64,000 bases of DNA from Phycisphaerales bacterium (GTDB taxonomy: Bacteria > Planctomycetota > Phycisphaerae > Phycisphaerales > UBA1924). The position numbers and the translations under genes were made by a program. The first letter of the stretch is position 1; each line of letters opens with the position of its first letter. Shown here one piece after another: positions 39,781 to 47,333 of this stretch. The stretch covers positions 1-64,000 of the forward strand of contig JADLFE010000035.1 of the NCBI GenBank assembly GCA_020845755.1. The letters are read 5' to 3'. The notes beneath the pieces were generated by a model. That model was not told the origin of the DNA and did no database searches. It saw only the letters and a program-made list of their open reading frames with translations.

Positions 39781-41480
39781 GAGCCACCCCCCGCCACGGG
39801 CGTTTCGGTCGGCCGCTGCTCCTCCGCGGGATGCTCCGTCGTTGTATCCGGCGGCGGGGCAGCGTTCGCCTTGTTCGCGGGCGCCGGCGTCTGCGGCACG
39901 CCAGCCTTGACGCCGGGTTTGGATCCGTCCTTTGTCTTGTCCGACGCCTTGGCCGGCGGCTTCTCCGGGAGCGCCAGCGACGTATTCAACTCGAAGTCGA
40001 ACTTGTCCGCCACGTCAGCGCCCTTGCTCTCGACGCGGTACAACTCGCTCTGCACCAATGTCTCTCGCAGCCCTGTCGCAACCGCACGCGACTTCATCGT
40101 TCCCTCGATCGACAACGATGCCTCGCGCCTCGGCTGCCATGTGCCGTCCGGATACCTCGTCCCTCCCGGCACATACTCAGCCGACGCCTTGAGATGCCCC
40201 GTCAGTGCGTTCAGGATCGACTGGTTCGTGGGCGGGAATCGCTCGCTGATCGCGTTCACATGCGGGAGCCACTGCACTCCCGACGCCCGCCACGTCTCGA
40301 GATGCGACAGTCGCGCGTGCTGCACCAGGAACGCGTCGTAATCCCTGGCCTTGCCAGCCGCGTCACCCTGCGCCTGCGTTACCTCGCTCTCCAGCAACGC
40401 CAGCCGCTGGTTCGACAGCACCACCCCGCCGCCGCCGAACACAATCAGCCCGAGCACGCCGAGCAGCGCCATCTTGCGCACCTGCGCGTTCTTGTCCGGC
40501 GCCTTGCGTGGCGACGCAAAGTCGAGCGTGGGCGCGCCCAGCACCCACTCATACAGCAAGCCCGCCAAGGGCGCGATCGCCGTCATTTCGTCGGGCGAGA
40601 TCGCCGCCTCGCACGTCACCCGCGACGGCAACCCGGTCAGGCTCCACGACGCCTCGAGTTGCTTGCCGCAACTCTCGCCCGCCAACCGCGCCGTCTCGCC
40701 CGCGCCAAGCACCGTCACGCCGCCCAGATCAAGACCCGGGCTGGCGGCCCGATGGCTCGCCCACGTCCGCTTGGCCTCGACGCTCAGCCGCTCCGCGAAA
40801 CTCTCCCGCTCCTCCGCCGTGTGCGGCAGGGCAACATCCACCGAGCGCGCGAACGTCATCGCGCCGTCCTCGACCACCACGAACTCCGCCGTCGCGCGCC
40901 CGAGCGTAACGCCCAGCACGCCCGCGCCCTGGCGGATCGACGACTCGGTCAGCATCGCCGCCGTCCCCGCGCCGCGCATGCCGATCCGCCGCACCGGCCA
41001 GCCGATCCCCGCGCCCAGCGCCATGAACCACGCCGCCCGATCGCCCGGGATCGCCGCCGCCATCACCGAAAGCGACGGATGCCCGCTCGAATCCGGCGTC
41101 GCCAGCCCCGACTTCATCGGCACATAGTCGATCGACGCGCCCTCGGCCGACACCGCCAACTGGCGGCTCATCTGCAGCGACACCGCGCCCGCAAGATCGC
41201 CCTCGTCCGTCTCCTCGCTCACCGGGAGCGACAATCGCTTCAGCACCACGTCCGCACGCGGCACGCTCAGCACGACCCTGCTCTTGGCAAAGCCGGCCTC
41301 GCGCAGAATGCCCGCAATCCACGCGCCGCAGCGCGCGCCGTCCTCGATCGCGACGCCCTCGGGCGCATCGGCGACAACGACGCGCCGCACCTCCACGCCG
41401 CCGACAGTGACGATGCCCTGCAGGGCCGCGACACGACCACGCTCAAAGTCGACCACCGTGAACAGCCCGCGCGTGCTCAT
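39777..41480 (-). CDS. PilM-PilN fusion (GspL-like) assembly platform protein
   Basis: 567-aa protein. The N-terminal 320 residues are an actin-like (PilM/GspL cytoplasmic) domain with LFTVVDFERGRVAALQG, SRVVLSVPRADVVLKRLSLP and GVLGVTLGRATAEFVVVEDG. One membrane helix follows (MALLGVLGLIVFGGGGVVL, about 343-361) and then a periplasmic coiled-coil plus ferredoxin-like region as in PilN/GspL. A charged Pro/Ala/Lys tail of about 60 residues ends it. This layout corresponds to GspL of type II secretion. It links the missing ATPase (GspE-type) to the envelope parts. 4-base overlaps with both neighbours. Confidence 0.82.
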   Translation of the reverse strand: MSTRGLFTVVDFERGRVAALQGIVTVGGVEVRRVVVADAPEGVAIEDGARCGAWIAGILREAGFAKSRVVLSVPRADVVLKRLSLPVSEETDEGDLAGAVSLQMSRQLAVSAEGASIDYVPMKSGLATPDSSGHPSLSVMAAAIPGDRAAWFMALGAGIGWPVRRIGMRGAGTAAMLTESSIRQGAGVLGVTLGRATAEFVVVEDGAMTFARSVDVALPHTAEERESFAERLSVEAKRTWASHRAASPGLDLGGVTVLGAGETARLAGESCGKQLEASWSLTGLPSRVTCEAAISPDEMTAIAPLAGLLYEWVLGAPTLDFASPRKAPDKNAQVRKMALLGVLGLIVFGGGGVVLSNQRLALLESEVTQAQGDAAGKARDYDAFLVQHARLSHLETWRASGVQWLPHVNAISERFPPTNQSILNALTGHLKASAEYVPGGTRYPDGTWQPRREASLSIEGTMKSRAVATGLRETLVQSELYRVESKGADVADKFDFELNTSLALPEKPPAKASDKTKDGSKPGVKAGVPQTPAPANKANAAPPPDTTTEHPAEEQRPTETPVAGGGS

Positions 41481-43237
41481 GGTGCGTTCCCTCCTTGCCC
41501 GCCCGAGCGCCCACGCGTCGACCAGCGCCCGACGCGGTCATCACCGCGATCAGGTACCGGAGTCGCGCGCGGCGTGTCCTCCCCCTTGGGCGGGTCACGA
41601 TCCGAGTAAGCATCGCTCTCGCTCGTCATAGGCTCGGCATCCATGCCTTCCAGCGTGAGGCCCGCGTCCATCGCACCAGGATCGAGGTCCAGGTCAGCGC
41701 CGACCCCGTCATCCGAAAACGGTACGCCGTCCGCGCCGTCCCCGGCCCCGGTACCGCCCGATCCTTCACCCGAAAGTTCCGCGTTCAGACCCGGTTCAAC
41801 CGGACCCGCACGCCCCGGCAAGAGGTCGCGGATCTCGTCGAGGGTCACATCACGCAGATACGCCACCCTCGGGCGTTCCGCCGCCACGTCGATCACCGCC
41901 TCGTACACCACCCGCCCCGCCCAGTCGACGTTGCTGGTCCGCGTCTCGTTCGAAATCGATTCGCCCCGCCCGGAATCGCCGGTCGAGTCAAACGCGACGC
42001 CCGCTCCGAAGGTGTCGCGACCACCGCCGCTCCCCGCCCCGCCAGGCACCCCTCCAACAACCATGCCCGCCTCGATCCGCACCCGCCATTGCAGGCTCCG
42101 CGTTGTGATGTGATCCACCGCCGACTGGAACTGCTCCACGCTGATCAGCCCCTCGCTCAAGGGCCAGGTCACCAGCGCCCGGCTCTCCTCCGTCAACCTC
42201 GATCGCGCCGCAACGATCGCCTCGGCGCTCTCGGCTGTCATCCCCGGAACGCTCGCCAGCACTTCAGCACTGGCGCGGTTCATATCCACCCGTCCGGGCA
42301 CATACGCCCCAGGCGTCGCGCTGTACGCGTCCAGCAGCACGCCCCACTCGCCCTCCGGTACCGCCAATTGCCGCAGCACCGCGACGATGTCCGATGCGCT
42401 CCCGAACTTCGTCCCCGCGTTCATCACGCGCTCAACCGCCTGGGCCCCTTCGGCCCCGAAGCGCGCCGTGATCTGCTCGCCCAGTTCCTTTGACCACCCA
42501 AACGCCAGATTGATCCGCCGCCGACCGGAGTGCTCATCGCCGCCAGGACCCATGCCCGCTTGCACGTCGGGGTCGCACGACAACGCCGTCAGCACACGCA
42601 TCGGCTCGCCCCGAGGAGGTTCATCGCCTCCGCTGCTCGATCCGGCAGTTGACGCCGTCGGTGAACTCGCCGCGGCGCTCAGATCGCTGGTCGGGATCGG
42701 TCCCGGCGCTCCGCCGCTTTGACTCTTCGCCGGTGAGAGATCGATCGACTCGACCGCGGCGATCGCGCCGCCCTGGCGCGCCGCGATGATCGCGTCCGCC
42801 GCCGGCCCGACCAGCGCCCGCAGCGACTCGTCGGGCGTCGTGTTCACGTTCGCTCGTCCGGCCTCGGGCGTCACGTCGCCCTCCGCGCCCAGCGACACCA
42901 GCCGCACCACCCCGCGCCGCCCGCCCGACTCGAACAGCATCCACTCGCTCGTCAGTGTGGGTGTCGCGCCCTTCAACAGCGCGACGCGCTGGTCAGCCAA
43001 CTCCGCCATCGCCGCCTGCACGCCAGACCATGCCAGCGCCCGTGCCTGCCGGCGCGAAAGCGACGCGCTCGCGCCATACGCCTGCGCTCCCGTCGCGGCC
43101 GTCAGCGTCGCGCCGATCAGCGCGACCAGAACCACGATCAGCATCACCGCCGGGAGCATGATCGCCCGACGGACCCGCGTCCCGCAGTCAGAAGCACGAG
43201 ATGCACCGGCGCAAAGCCCGGAGTGTGCGCGCGTCAT
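41477..43237 (-). CDS. gspK: Type II secretion minor pseudopilin GspK
   Basis: 586-aa protein with a prepilin-like N-terminus preceded by an extra 25 residues: RRAIMLPAVMLIVVLVALIG then the long SLSRRQARALAWSGVQAAMAE helix that is typical of GspK. The centre contains SKELGEQITARFGAEGAQ and the helix-hairpin-helix-like segment VDMNRASAEVLASVPGMTAE (about 340-360), both family features. The C-terminal third is a Gly/Asp-rich, probably disordered region longer than normal (GspK is about 300-340 aa). GspK caps the pseudopilus together with GspI and GspJ. Overlaps gspJ by 4 bases. Confidence 0.85.
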   Translation of the reverse strand: MTRAHSGLCAGASRASDCGTRVRRAIMLPAVMLIVVLVALIGATLTAATGAQAYGASASLSRRQARALAWSGVQAAMAELADQRVALLKGATPTLTSEWMLFESGGRRGVVRLVSLGAEGDVTPEAGRANVNTTPDESLRALVGPAADAIIAARQGGAIAAVESIDLSPAKSQSGGAPGPIPTSDLSAAASSPTASTAGSSSGGDEPPRGEPMRVLTALSCDPDVQAGMGPGGDEHSGRRRINLAFGWSKELGEQITARFGAEGAQAVERVMNAGTKFGSASDIVAVLRQLAVPEGEWGVLLDAYSATPGAYVPGRVDMNRASAEVLASVPGMTAESAEAIVAARSRLTEESRALVTWPLSEGLISVEQFQSAVDHITTRSLQWRVRIEAGMVVGGVPGGAGSGGGRDTFGAGVAFDSTGDSGRGESISNETRTSNVDWAGRVVYEAVIDVAAERPRVAYLRDVTLDEIRDLLPGRAGPVEPGLNAELSGEGSGGTGAGDGADGVPFSDDGVGADLDLDPGAMDAGLTLEGMDAEPMTSESDAYSDRDPPKGEDTPRATPVPDRGDDRVGRWSTRGRSGGQGGNAP

Positions 43238-43917
43238 GCACCCTCCTTCCAGCCCGTCGCCGGCCCATCGGGGATGCAGATCACGCGCCGCCGATCGGGC
43301 GGCTCGATGTCCAGATCCTGCGTCGTGTCTTCCACGTCGCGCTCCCCGCGCCCGGCGGTCCAGATCGCAACCTCAACCGCGACAGGAAGCCCATGGCGAT
43401 CGCTCGAAAACGACGACGACCACGACGTGCCGTTGTAATAGCGGAATCGCACGCGAGAAACTGCCTCCCCGATCGTTTCGGCACTGGGCGAACGGGGATC
43501 GTGCTGATCGCGTCGTGCGACGCTGATGCGCCCGCCGCCAAAGTCGTAGCGGGAATAGATCCCGTCGCTCGCGGTGCCGCCCGACACGCCGCGCGTGAAG
43601 ATCGAGATCGAATGCCCGTCGCCCCTGACGCCCGGCGAGCCATCGGGCGCCATCGCCGCCGACGCGAAGAGATCCGACTCCACCGAATCCAGCAGCAACT
43701 CCACGCCACGATCTCGCGTCATTGCATCGATGACGCGTTCGCGCCGATCCGACAGATCCGCGATGAACGCAAAGATCAGCGACGCCAGCACGATGAGCAG
43801 CGCCAGCGCCAGGATGGCCTCAAACAGTGTGAAGCCGCCCGGGCGACGCACCTGCCACGGACCTGGCTTCAGGTCCGTGCTGGCGCACTCGTGCCGAGAT
43901 GCGACGAAGGGGCTCAT
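43234..43917 (-). CDS. gspJ: Type II secretion minor pseudopilin GspJ
   Basis: 227-aa prepilin-like protein. After a 27-residue leader comes the canonical cleavage site G-FTLFEAILALALLIVLASL with Glu at +5, then a coil and a beta-rich globular part with SRVRFRYYNGTSWSSSFSSD, a trait of GspJ. Length fits (about 190-230). The long leader with KPGPWQVRRPGG is basic at its end as expected. Overlaps gspI and gspK by 4 bases each, so the minor pseudopilins are made in equal amounts. Confidence 0.85.
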   Translation of the reverse strand: MSPFVASRHECASTDLKPGPWQVRRPGGFTLFEAILALALLIVLASLIFAFIADLSDRRERVIDAMTRDRGVELLLDSVESDLFASAAMAPDGSPGVRGDGHSISIFTRGVSGGTASDGIYSRYDFGGGRISVARRDQHDPRSPSAETIGEAVSRVRFRYYNGTSWSSSFSSDRHGLPVAVEVAIWTAGRGERDVEDTTQDLDIEPPDRRRVICIPDGPATGWKEGA

Positions 43918-44372
43918 CGCTCCCTCCCCGCCGCGTCACGCCCGACCGAGTCCGGCGCGCTCTGCCCCAGTCGCACGAGTTGATGCAGCGTGAACGACGC
44001 CGGCGGCAACGTGGGATCCTCCCGCTTCGCCGTCACCGAAACCTTGGTCAGCCCCGGGAATTGCGACGACTCGGTCGTGATCTCGATCCGCCATGCGCCG
44101 GTCGGCGGCGCATCATCGAATCCCGTCGGCGCGTCCGGATCGTCGCTCGGCCAGTCGGGCACCGGTCCATTGAGGGACTCGGGCGTCGCCAGCCCCGATT
44201 CGATCCTCGCCAGCGCCGACTGCGCCAGGTCCGCGGCCACATGCTGGTCCCGCGCCTGACGCAGCGAGTCCTGCGCACGACGCACGATCGATGAGATCGT
44301 GATCGCCGCGGCGACAAAGATCGCGACCGACAGCAGGAGTTCGAGCAGGAGCTGCCCACGCCGCACGCTCAC
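43914..44372 (-). CDS. gspI: Type II secretion minor pseudopilin, GspI-like
   Basis: 152-aa prepilin-like protein. MSVRRGQLLLELLLSVAIFV has a short basic leader and a Gly followed by Gln instead of Phe or Met at +1, with Glu at +5. A helix (RRAQDSLRQARDQHVAADLA) leads to a small globular domain that ends in a short disordered tail. The assignment to GspI is by order (between H and J) and size; the sequence itself only says minor pseudopilin. 4-base overlaps with gspH and gspJ. Confidence 0.7.
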   Translation of the reverse strand: MSVRRGQLLLELLLSVAIFVAAAITISSIVRRAQDSLRQARDQHVAADLAQSALARIESGLATPESLNGPVPDWPSDDPDAPTGFDDAPPTGAWRIEITTESSQFPGLTKVSVTAKREDPTLPPASFTLHQLVRLGQSAPDSVGRDAAGRER

Positions 44373-45115
44373 GAGCCACCTCCCGCCGGGGACGGACGTC
44401 CCGATGCGCCGCCCGATATGACACCTTCCGCTTCGTGGCCTGCAGACGCCCCGTCCGACGACGCGGGATCGAATTCAGACGCCTTCTCCTCCGCTGACGT
44501 CGTATCGATCGTGCGAACACGAACGCTCGACGTCCACTCGCTGAGCACGAAGCGCGTGCGCCGCGTGGGAGACGTCACCAGGTCAAACTGACCACCGGCG
44601 CAGCGACCGTCGGGGAACGCGAGCGTGAGCGTCGTACGTGCCCCCGCCCGCGGCGCAGTAACCTCCTCGCTGGGAAGCGCGCCGAACGCCCGTGATTCCG
44701 AGCCGCCGCTGGGCGGCGCCGGCTCCGCGGCCCGCGCACCCGCGCTCGTCACCGTCATGCCCGCCGGAAGGTCGATCGAAAACAGTTCGCGCACCACACC
44801 CGACTCGTCGTCGCCCGTTTCCACGCGCGAACCGACAAGCCTGACATGATCTGTCTCCGCGACCGCCGCGAGCAAGATAGGGACTCCTCTCCATTGCGAC
44901 TCGCTGCTGGCCCTCGAGCACGCGGCCTTGGCGATCTCCACCGCCTCGCGCTCCGCACGTCCGCGCGTGCGCTCAAGCATCGATGGAAGCACCAGCGCCG
45001 CGATCGCAACAAGGATCGCGATCGCGATCACGACCTCGATCAGCGAGAACGCGCGGCGTCCGCCGTCGGCGCCGCCGCGGCATTGTGATCGTGTGTTGGA
45101 TCGAAGGGGAAGCAC
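44369..45115 (-). CDS. gspH: Type II secretion pseudopilin GspH-like
   Basis: 248-aa prepilin-like protein: RRAFSLIEVVIAIAILVAIA with Glu at +5 and Ala instead of Gly before the cleavage point, then LVLPSMLERTRGRAEREAVE and a beta-rich domain with GRCAGGQFDLVTSPTRRTRF, followed by a Ser/Ala-rich tail. The start is GTG at 45115, preceded by GGGGGA at 6-7 bases; another GTG at 45133 is possible, while a longer reading overlaps gspG. GspH normally is about 150-190 aa, so the leader and the tail are long. It lies 25 bp after gspG. Confidence 0.7.
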   Translation of the reverse strand: MLPLRSNTRSQCRGGADGGRRAFSLIEVVIAIAILVAIAALVLPSMLERTRGRAEREAVEIAKAACSRASSESQWRGVPILLAAVAETDHVRLVGSRVETGDDESGVVRELFSIDLPAGMTVTSAGARAAEPAPPSGGSESRAFGALPSEEVTAPRAGARTTLTLAFPDGRCAGGQFDLVTSPTRRTRFVLSEWTSSVRVRTIDTTSAEEKASEFDPASSDGASAGHEAEGVISGGASGRPSPAGGGS

Positions 45116-45140
45116 GACGCGTCCCCCGCGCACGAGGGCG

Positions 45141-45650
45141 TCAGCCGCCCGTCGTGCTCGAGCCTCCGGTGCTGGACGGCGTGCCGGAATCGGTCGGGGT
45201 GCCTTCGCCCTCGTCCGTCCAATTCTTGATGTCGTCCTCGGTCCCTTCCTGCTTGTCCGGGCCGTTGGACCACAGGTCAAACTTTGTTTCGTCGCCGTGC
45301 TCGCTCACCGAGCGATAGCCCCAGGGCGTGCCCCACTTGTCGTTCGGGATCGGGGACTTCAACTCCGCGGCCCACTTGGTCGCATCTGCATCGGCCGACA
45401 GCGTGTCCTTGGCCCACAGCACCGCGAGGCCCTCCTCGTCAGTCGGCCAGCGGTCGTACTTGAGATGGAACCCTTCCAACGCGTTCTCGATGCTCTTGAT
45501 CTGCACCTTCGCCAAGTCCTTGTCCGCGTCTTTCTTGCGCGAAAGCACCGAGAGCCCGACCAGGCCGCCGATCGCGACGATGATCGCGATCACGATCATG
45601 ACCTCGAACAGCGTGAACGCTGAACGGGCGTACTTCGACTTCAACTCCAT
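45141..45650 (-). CDS. gspG: Type II secretion major pseudopilin GspG
   Basis: 169-aa major pseudopilin that polymerises into the periplasmic pseudopilus. The N-terminus MELKSKYARSAFTLFEVMIV has Ala at -1 (residue 11) rather than Gly, Phe at +1 and Glu at +5. The family features follow: KSIENALEGFHLKYDRWPTD, KWGTPWGYRSVSE and, near the end, LWSNGPDKQEGTEDDIKNW, the calcium-loop motif. A Ser/Gly/Thr-rich tail of about 20 residues is extra. The start at ATG 45650 follows AAAGGAAG; upstream residues of the longer reading are not prepilin-like. First gene of the operon that runs to 23917. Confidence 0.93.
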   Translation of the reverse strand: MELKSKYARSAFTLFEVMIVIAIIVAIGGLVGLSVLSRKKDADKDLAKVQIKSIENALEGFHLKYDRWPTDEEGLAVLWAKDTLSADADATKWAAELKSPIPNDKWGTPWGYRSVSEHGDETKFDLWSNGPDKQEGTEDDIKNWTDEGEGTPTDSGTPSSTGGSSTTGG

Positions 45651-45741
45651 TCGACTGCTTCCTTTCCGGCCCGAGACCTCTCGGCCCCGGGGCCACAAAC
45701 TCGAGCGACGGCGGCATCCTGCCCCCCATCGCCACGCTGTC

Positions 45742-45770
45742 AGACTAGCAGACCGGCGAATCGCCGCCAA
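45742..45770 (-). promoter_or_regulatory. Candidate promoter of the gspG operon
   Basis: On the minus strand TTGGCG (45770-45765), a 17-base spacer and TAGTCT (45747-45742) make a plausible -35/-10 pair ending about 92 bases before the gspG ATG. Match to consensus is partial (3/6 and 4/6). Confidence 0.45.
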
Positions 45771-45782
45771 GTTGCGGCGGCG

Positions 45783-45841
45783 CATCACCGCGATTTTGCA
45801 AACGCCGGCATGACATACCACGAACATCACCGCGATTTTGC
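45783..45841 (-). repeat. Two 17-bp direct repeats upstream of the gspG promoter
   Basis: Exact copies of GCAAAATCGCGGTGATG (minus-strand reading) at 45783-45799 and 45825-45841, 42 bp apart, which is four helical turns. The nearer copy ends 13 bases upstream of the candidate -35. A third CGGTGATG in inverted orientation lies at 45851-45858. This geometry fits an activator binding site. Confidence 0.65.
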
Positions 45842-46016
45842 GCACCAATACGGTGATGCGCGTGGAAAACACGATGTTGGTTCGCGTGTCCGAAGAGAAA
45901 AAATCAGAACTGAAACGCGATCGTGTGGTTGGAATTCACGCACATTTGCGGGAGTCGCCCCATCGAATGGGTGATTCAACCGGAGCGAATGTTCGCGCAC
46001 CGGCGACGCGCCTCCA

Positions 46017-47198
46017 TCACTTGCCAAGTTTGGTCATCGGGAGAATCAACGCCACCGCCACCGTCGCGACCAGGCCCGCCATCACCAAGAGCAGCGACGG
46101 CTCGATCAGTTTCACCAGCGAAGTGAGCAGCCGATCGACTCGCTTCTCGATCGTCTCGGCGATCGTGATGAGCACATGATCGAGGTTGTTGGCTGACTCG
46201 CCCACCGAGATCATCTCGATGATGTCGTCGTCGAACAAGCCGCTCTCACCCATCGGGGGCGCCAAGGGACGCCCGGAGCGAACTGCCTCGGCGGCGTTCT
46301 CGATGGCACGCACCATCAGGCGGTTGCCCGCGGTTTCCTTGGCGATCTGCATGGCGGCCAGAAGCGGCACTCCGTTGTCCAGCATCGTGCCGAGCATGCG
46401 GCAGAACCGTGCGGCGGCGAGCGATCGGGTGAGCGGACCGACGAGCGGCGCGAAGGTGCGCCAGTACTCGATCTTGTCGCGAACCACGGGTCGCGTCAGC
46501 AGCCAGCGCACGCCGAAGATCGCCGCCGCCGCCCCGACCAGCGTCCAGACCCACCAGCGCGACACCAGATCGCTCATGGCCAGAACAATCTTGGTGACAG
46601 CGGGAAGATCGGGCACCGACTCAAACAGCACACGGAACTGTGGCACGAACACGACGAAGATCACCGTGAGCGCGATCGATCCGAGCGCCGCCAGCAACGC
46701 CGGGTAGATCAGGCTGCCGACCACCTTGCCGCGCAGTTCGGCCTGCGACGTCACCAATTGCCCGAGGCGTTCCACGACCTTCTCAAGGAACCCGCCGCGC
46801 TCGCCCGCGCGAACCATCGCGACATGAACGGACGGGAATACGCGCGGGCGTCGTGACATCGCCTCGGCAAGATCGCCGCCGTCGGCGACGGACTCTGCCA
46901 ACTCGCGGAACGCCGCCGACATTGCCGGATCGCTCTTGCGTCCGCCCAGCAGTTTCAACGAACGCAGGAGCGGAACGCCCGCGCGGAGCAGGTCGGCCAG
47001 TTGCAGATACGTCTGGCCCAATCGCCGCGGCGATACGCCTTTGCCCCTTGCCGCGGACTGCTCGGCCTGTTCGATCGTGATCGGAAGGAGCCGACGGCCT
47101 TCCAGTTCCGACAGCACCGCCTGCTCGCTCGCGCCGGCGAGTTCACCCCGGATGCGCTTGCCCCCGGCGTCGATGGCGATGTATCGGAACGTGGCCAC
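46017..47198 (-). CDS. gspF: Type II secretion inner-membrane platform protein GspF
   Basis: 393-aa polytopic platform protein of type II secretion/type IV pili. The order is a short N-terminal domain (ATFRYIAIDAGGKRIRGELA), then two homologous T2SSF domains: LADLLRAGVPLLRSLKLLGG with VRAGERGGFLEKVVERLG (about 65-200), and FCRMLGTMLDNGVPLLAAMQ with ISVGESANNLDHVLITIAE (about 270-390). Three membrane segments are evident (about 170-190, 218-240, 365-388). Length is normal. It is on the same strand as gspG but 366 bp upstream with its own gap, so it may be separately transcribed. No GspE ATPase gene is next to it in the window. Confidence 0.95.
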   Translation of the reverse strand: MATFRYIAIDAGGKRIRGELAGASEQAVLSELEGRRLLPITIEQAEQSAARGKGVSPRRLGQTYLQLADLLRAGVPLLRSLKLLGGRKSDPAMSAAFRELAESVADGGDLAEAMSRRPRVFPSVHVAMVRAGERGGFLEKVVERLGQLVTSQAELRGKVVGSLIYPALLAALGSIALTVIFVVFVPQFRVLFESVPDLPAVTKIVLAMSDLVSRWWVWTLVGAAAAIFGVRWLLTRPVVRDKIEYWRTFAPLVGPLTRSLAAARFCRMLGTMLDNGVPLLAAMQIAKETAGNRLMVRAIENAAEAVRSGRPLAPPMGESGLFDDDIIEMISVGESANNLDHVLITIAETIEKRVDRLLTSLVKLIEPSLLLVMAGLVATVAVALILPMTKLGK

Positions 47199-47333
47199 GG
47201 GAAGAGTTTAGCGAAGTGAGGAAGACAGGGAGTCGGCGAGACAGCAAGGCGGCGAACAGGGACAAAGCGGAAGTCACCGAGTGATCGGGTGAGCGAAAAA
47301 CCAAGAATCGATCCTCGCCTCCTCGCGCCTCCC

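Larger units (their letters stand above)
45651..46016 (-). other. 366-bp leader/promoter region of the gspG operon
   Basis: Non-coding gap between gspF and gspG. It contains a candidate sigma-70-type promoter (45742-45770) and two 17-bp direct repeats upstream of it (45783-45799, 45825-45841). Short frames here have no protein-like features. Confidence 0.6.

Noticed and set aside
45838..46179. 113-codon frame in the gspF-gspG gap
   Set aside because: Runs into the 3' end of gspF on the other strand, no ribosome binding site, not protein-like. The gap is better explained as a promoter region.
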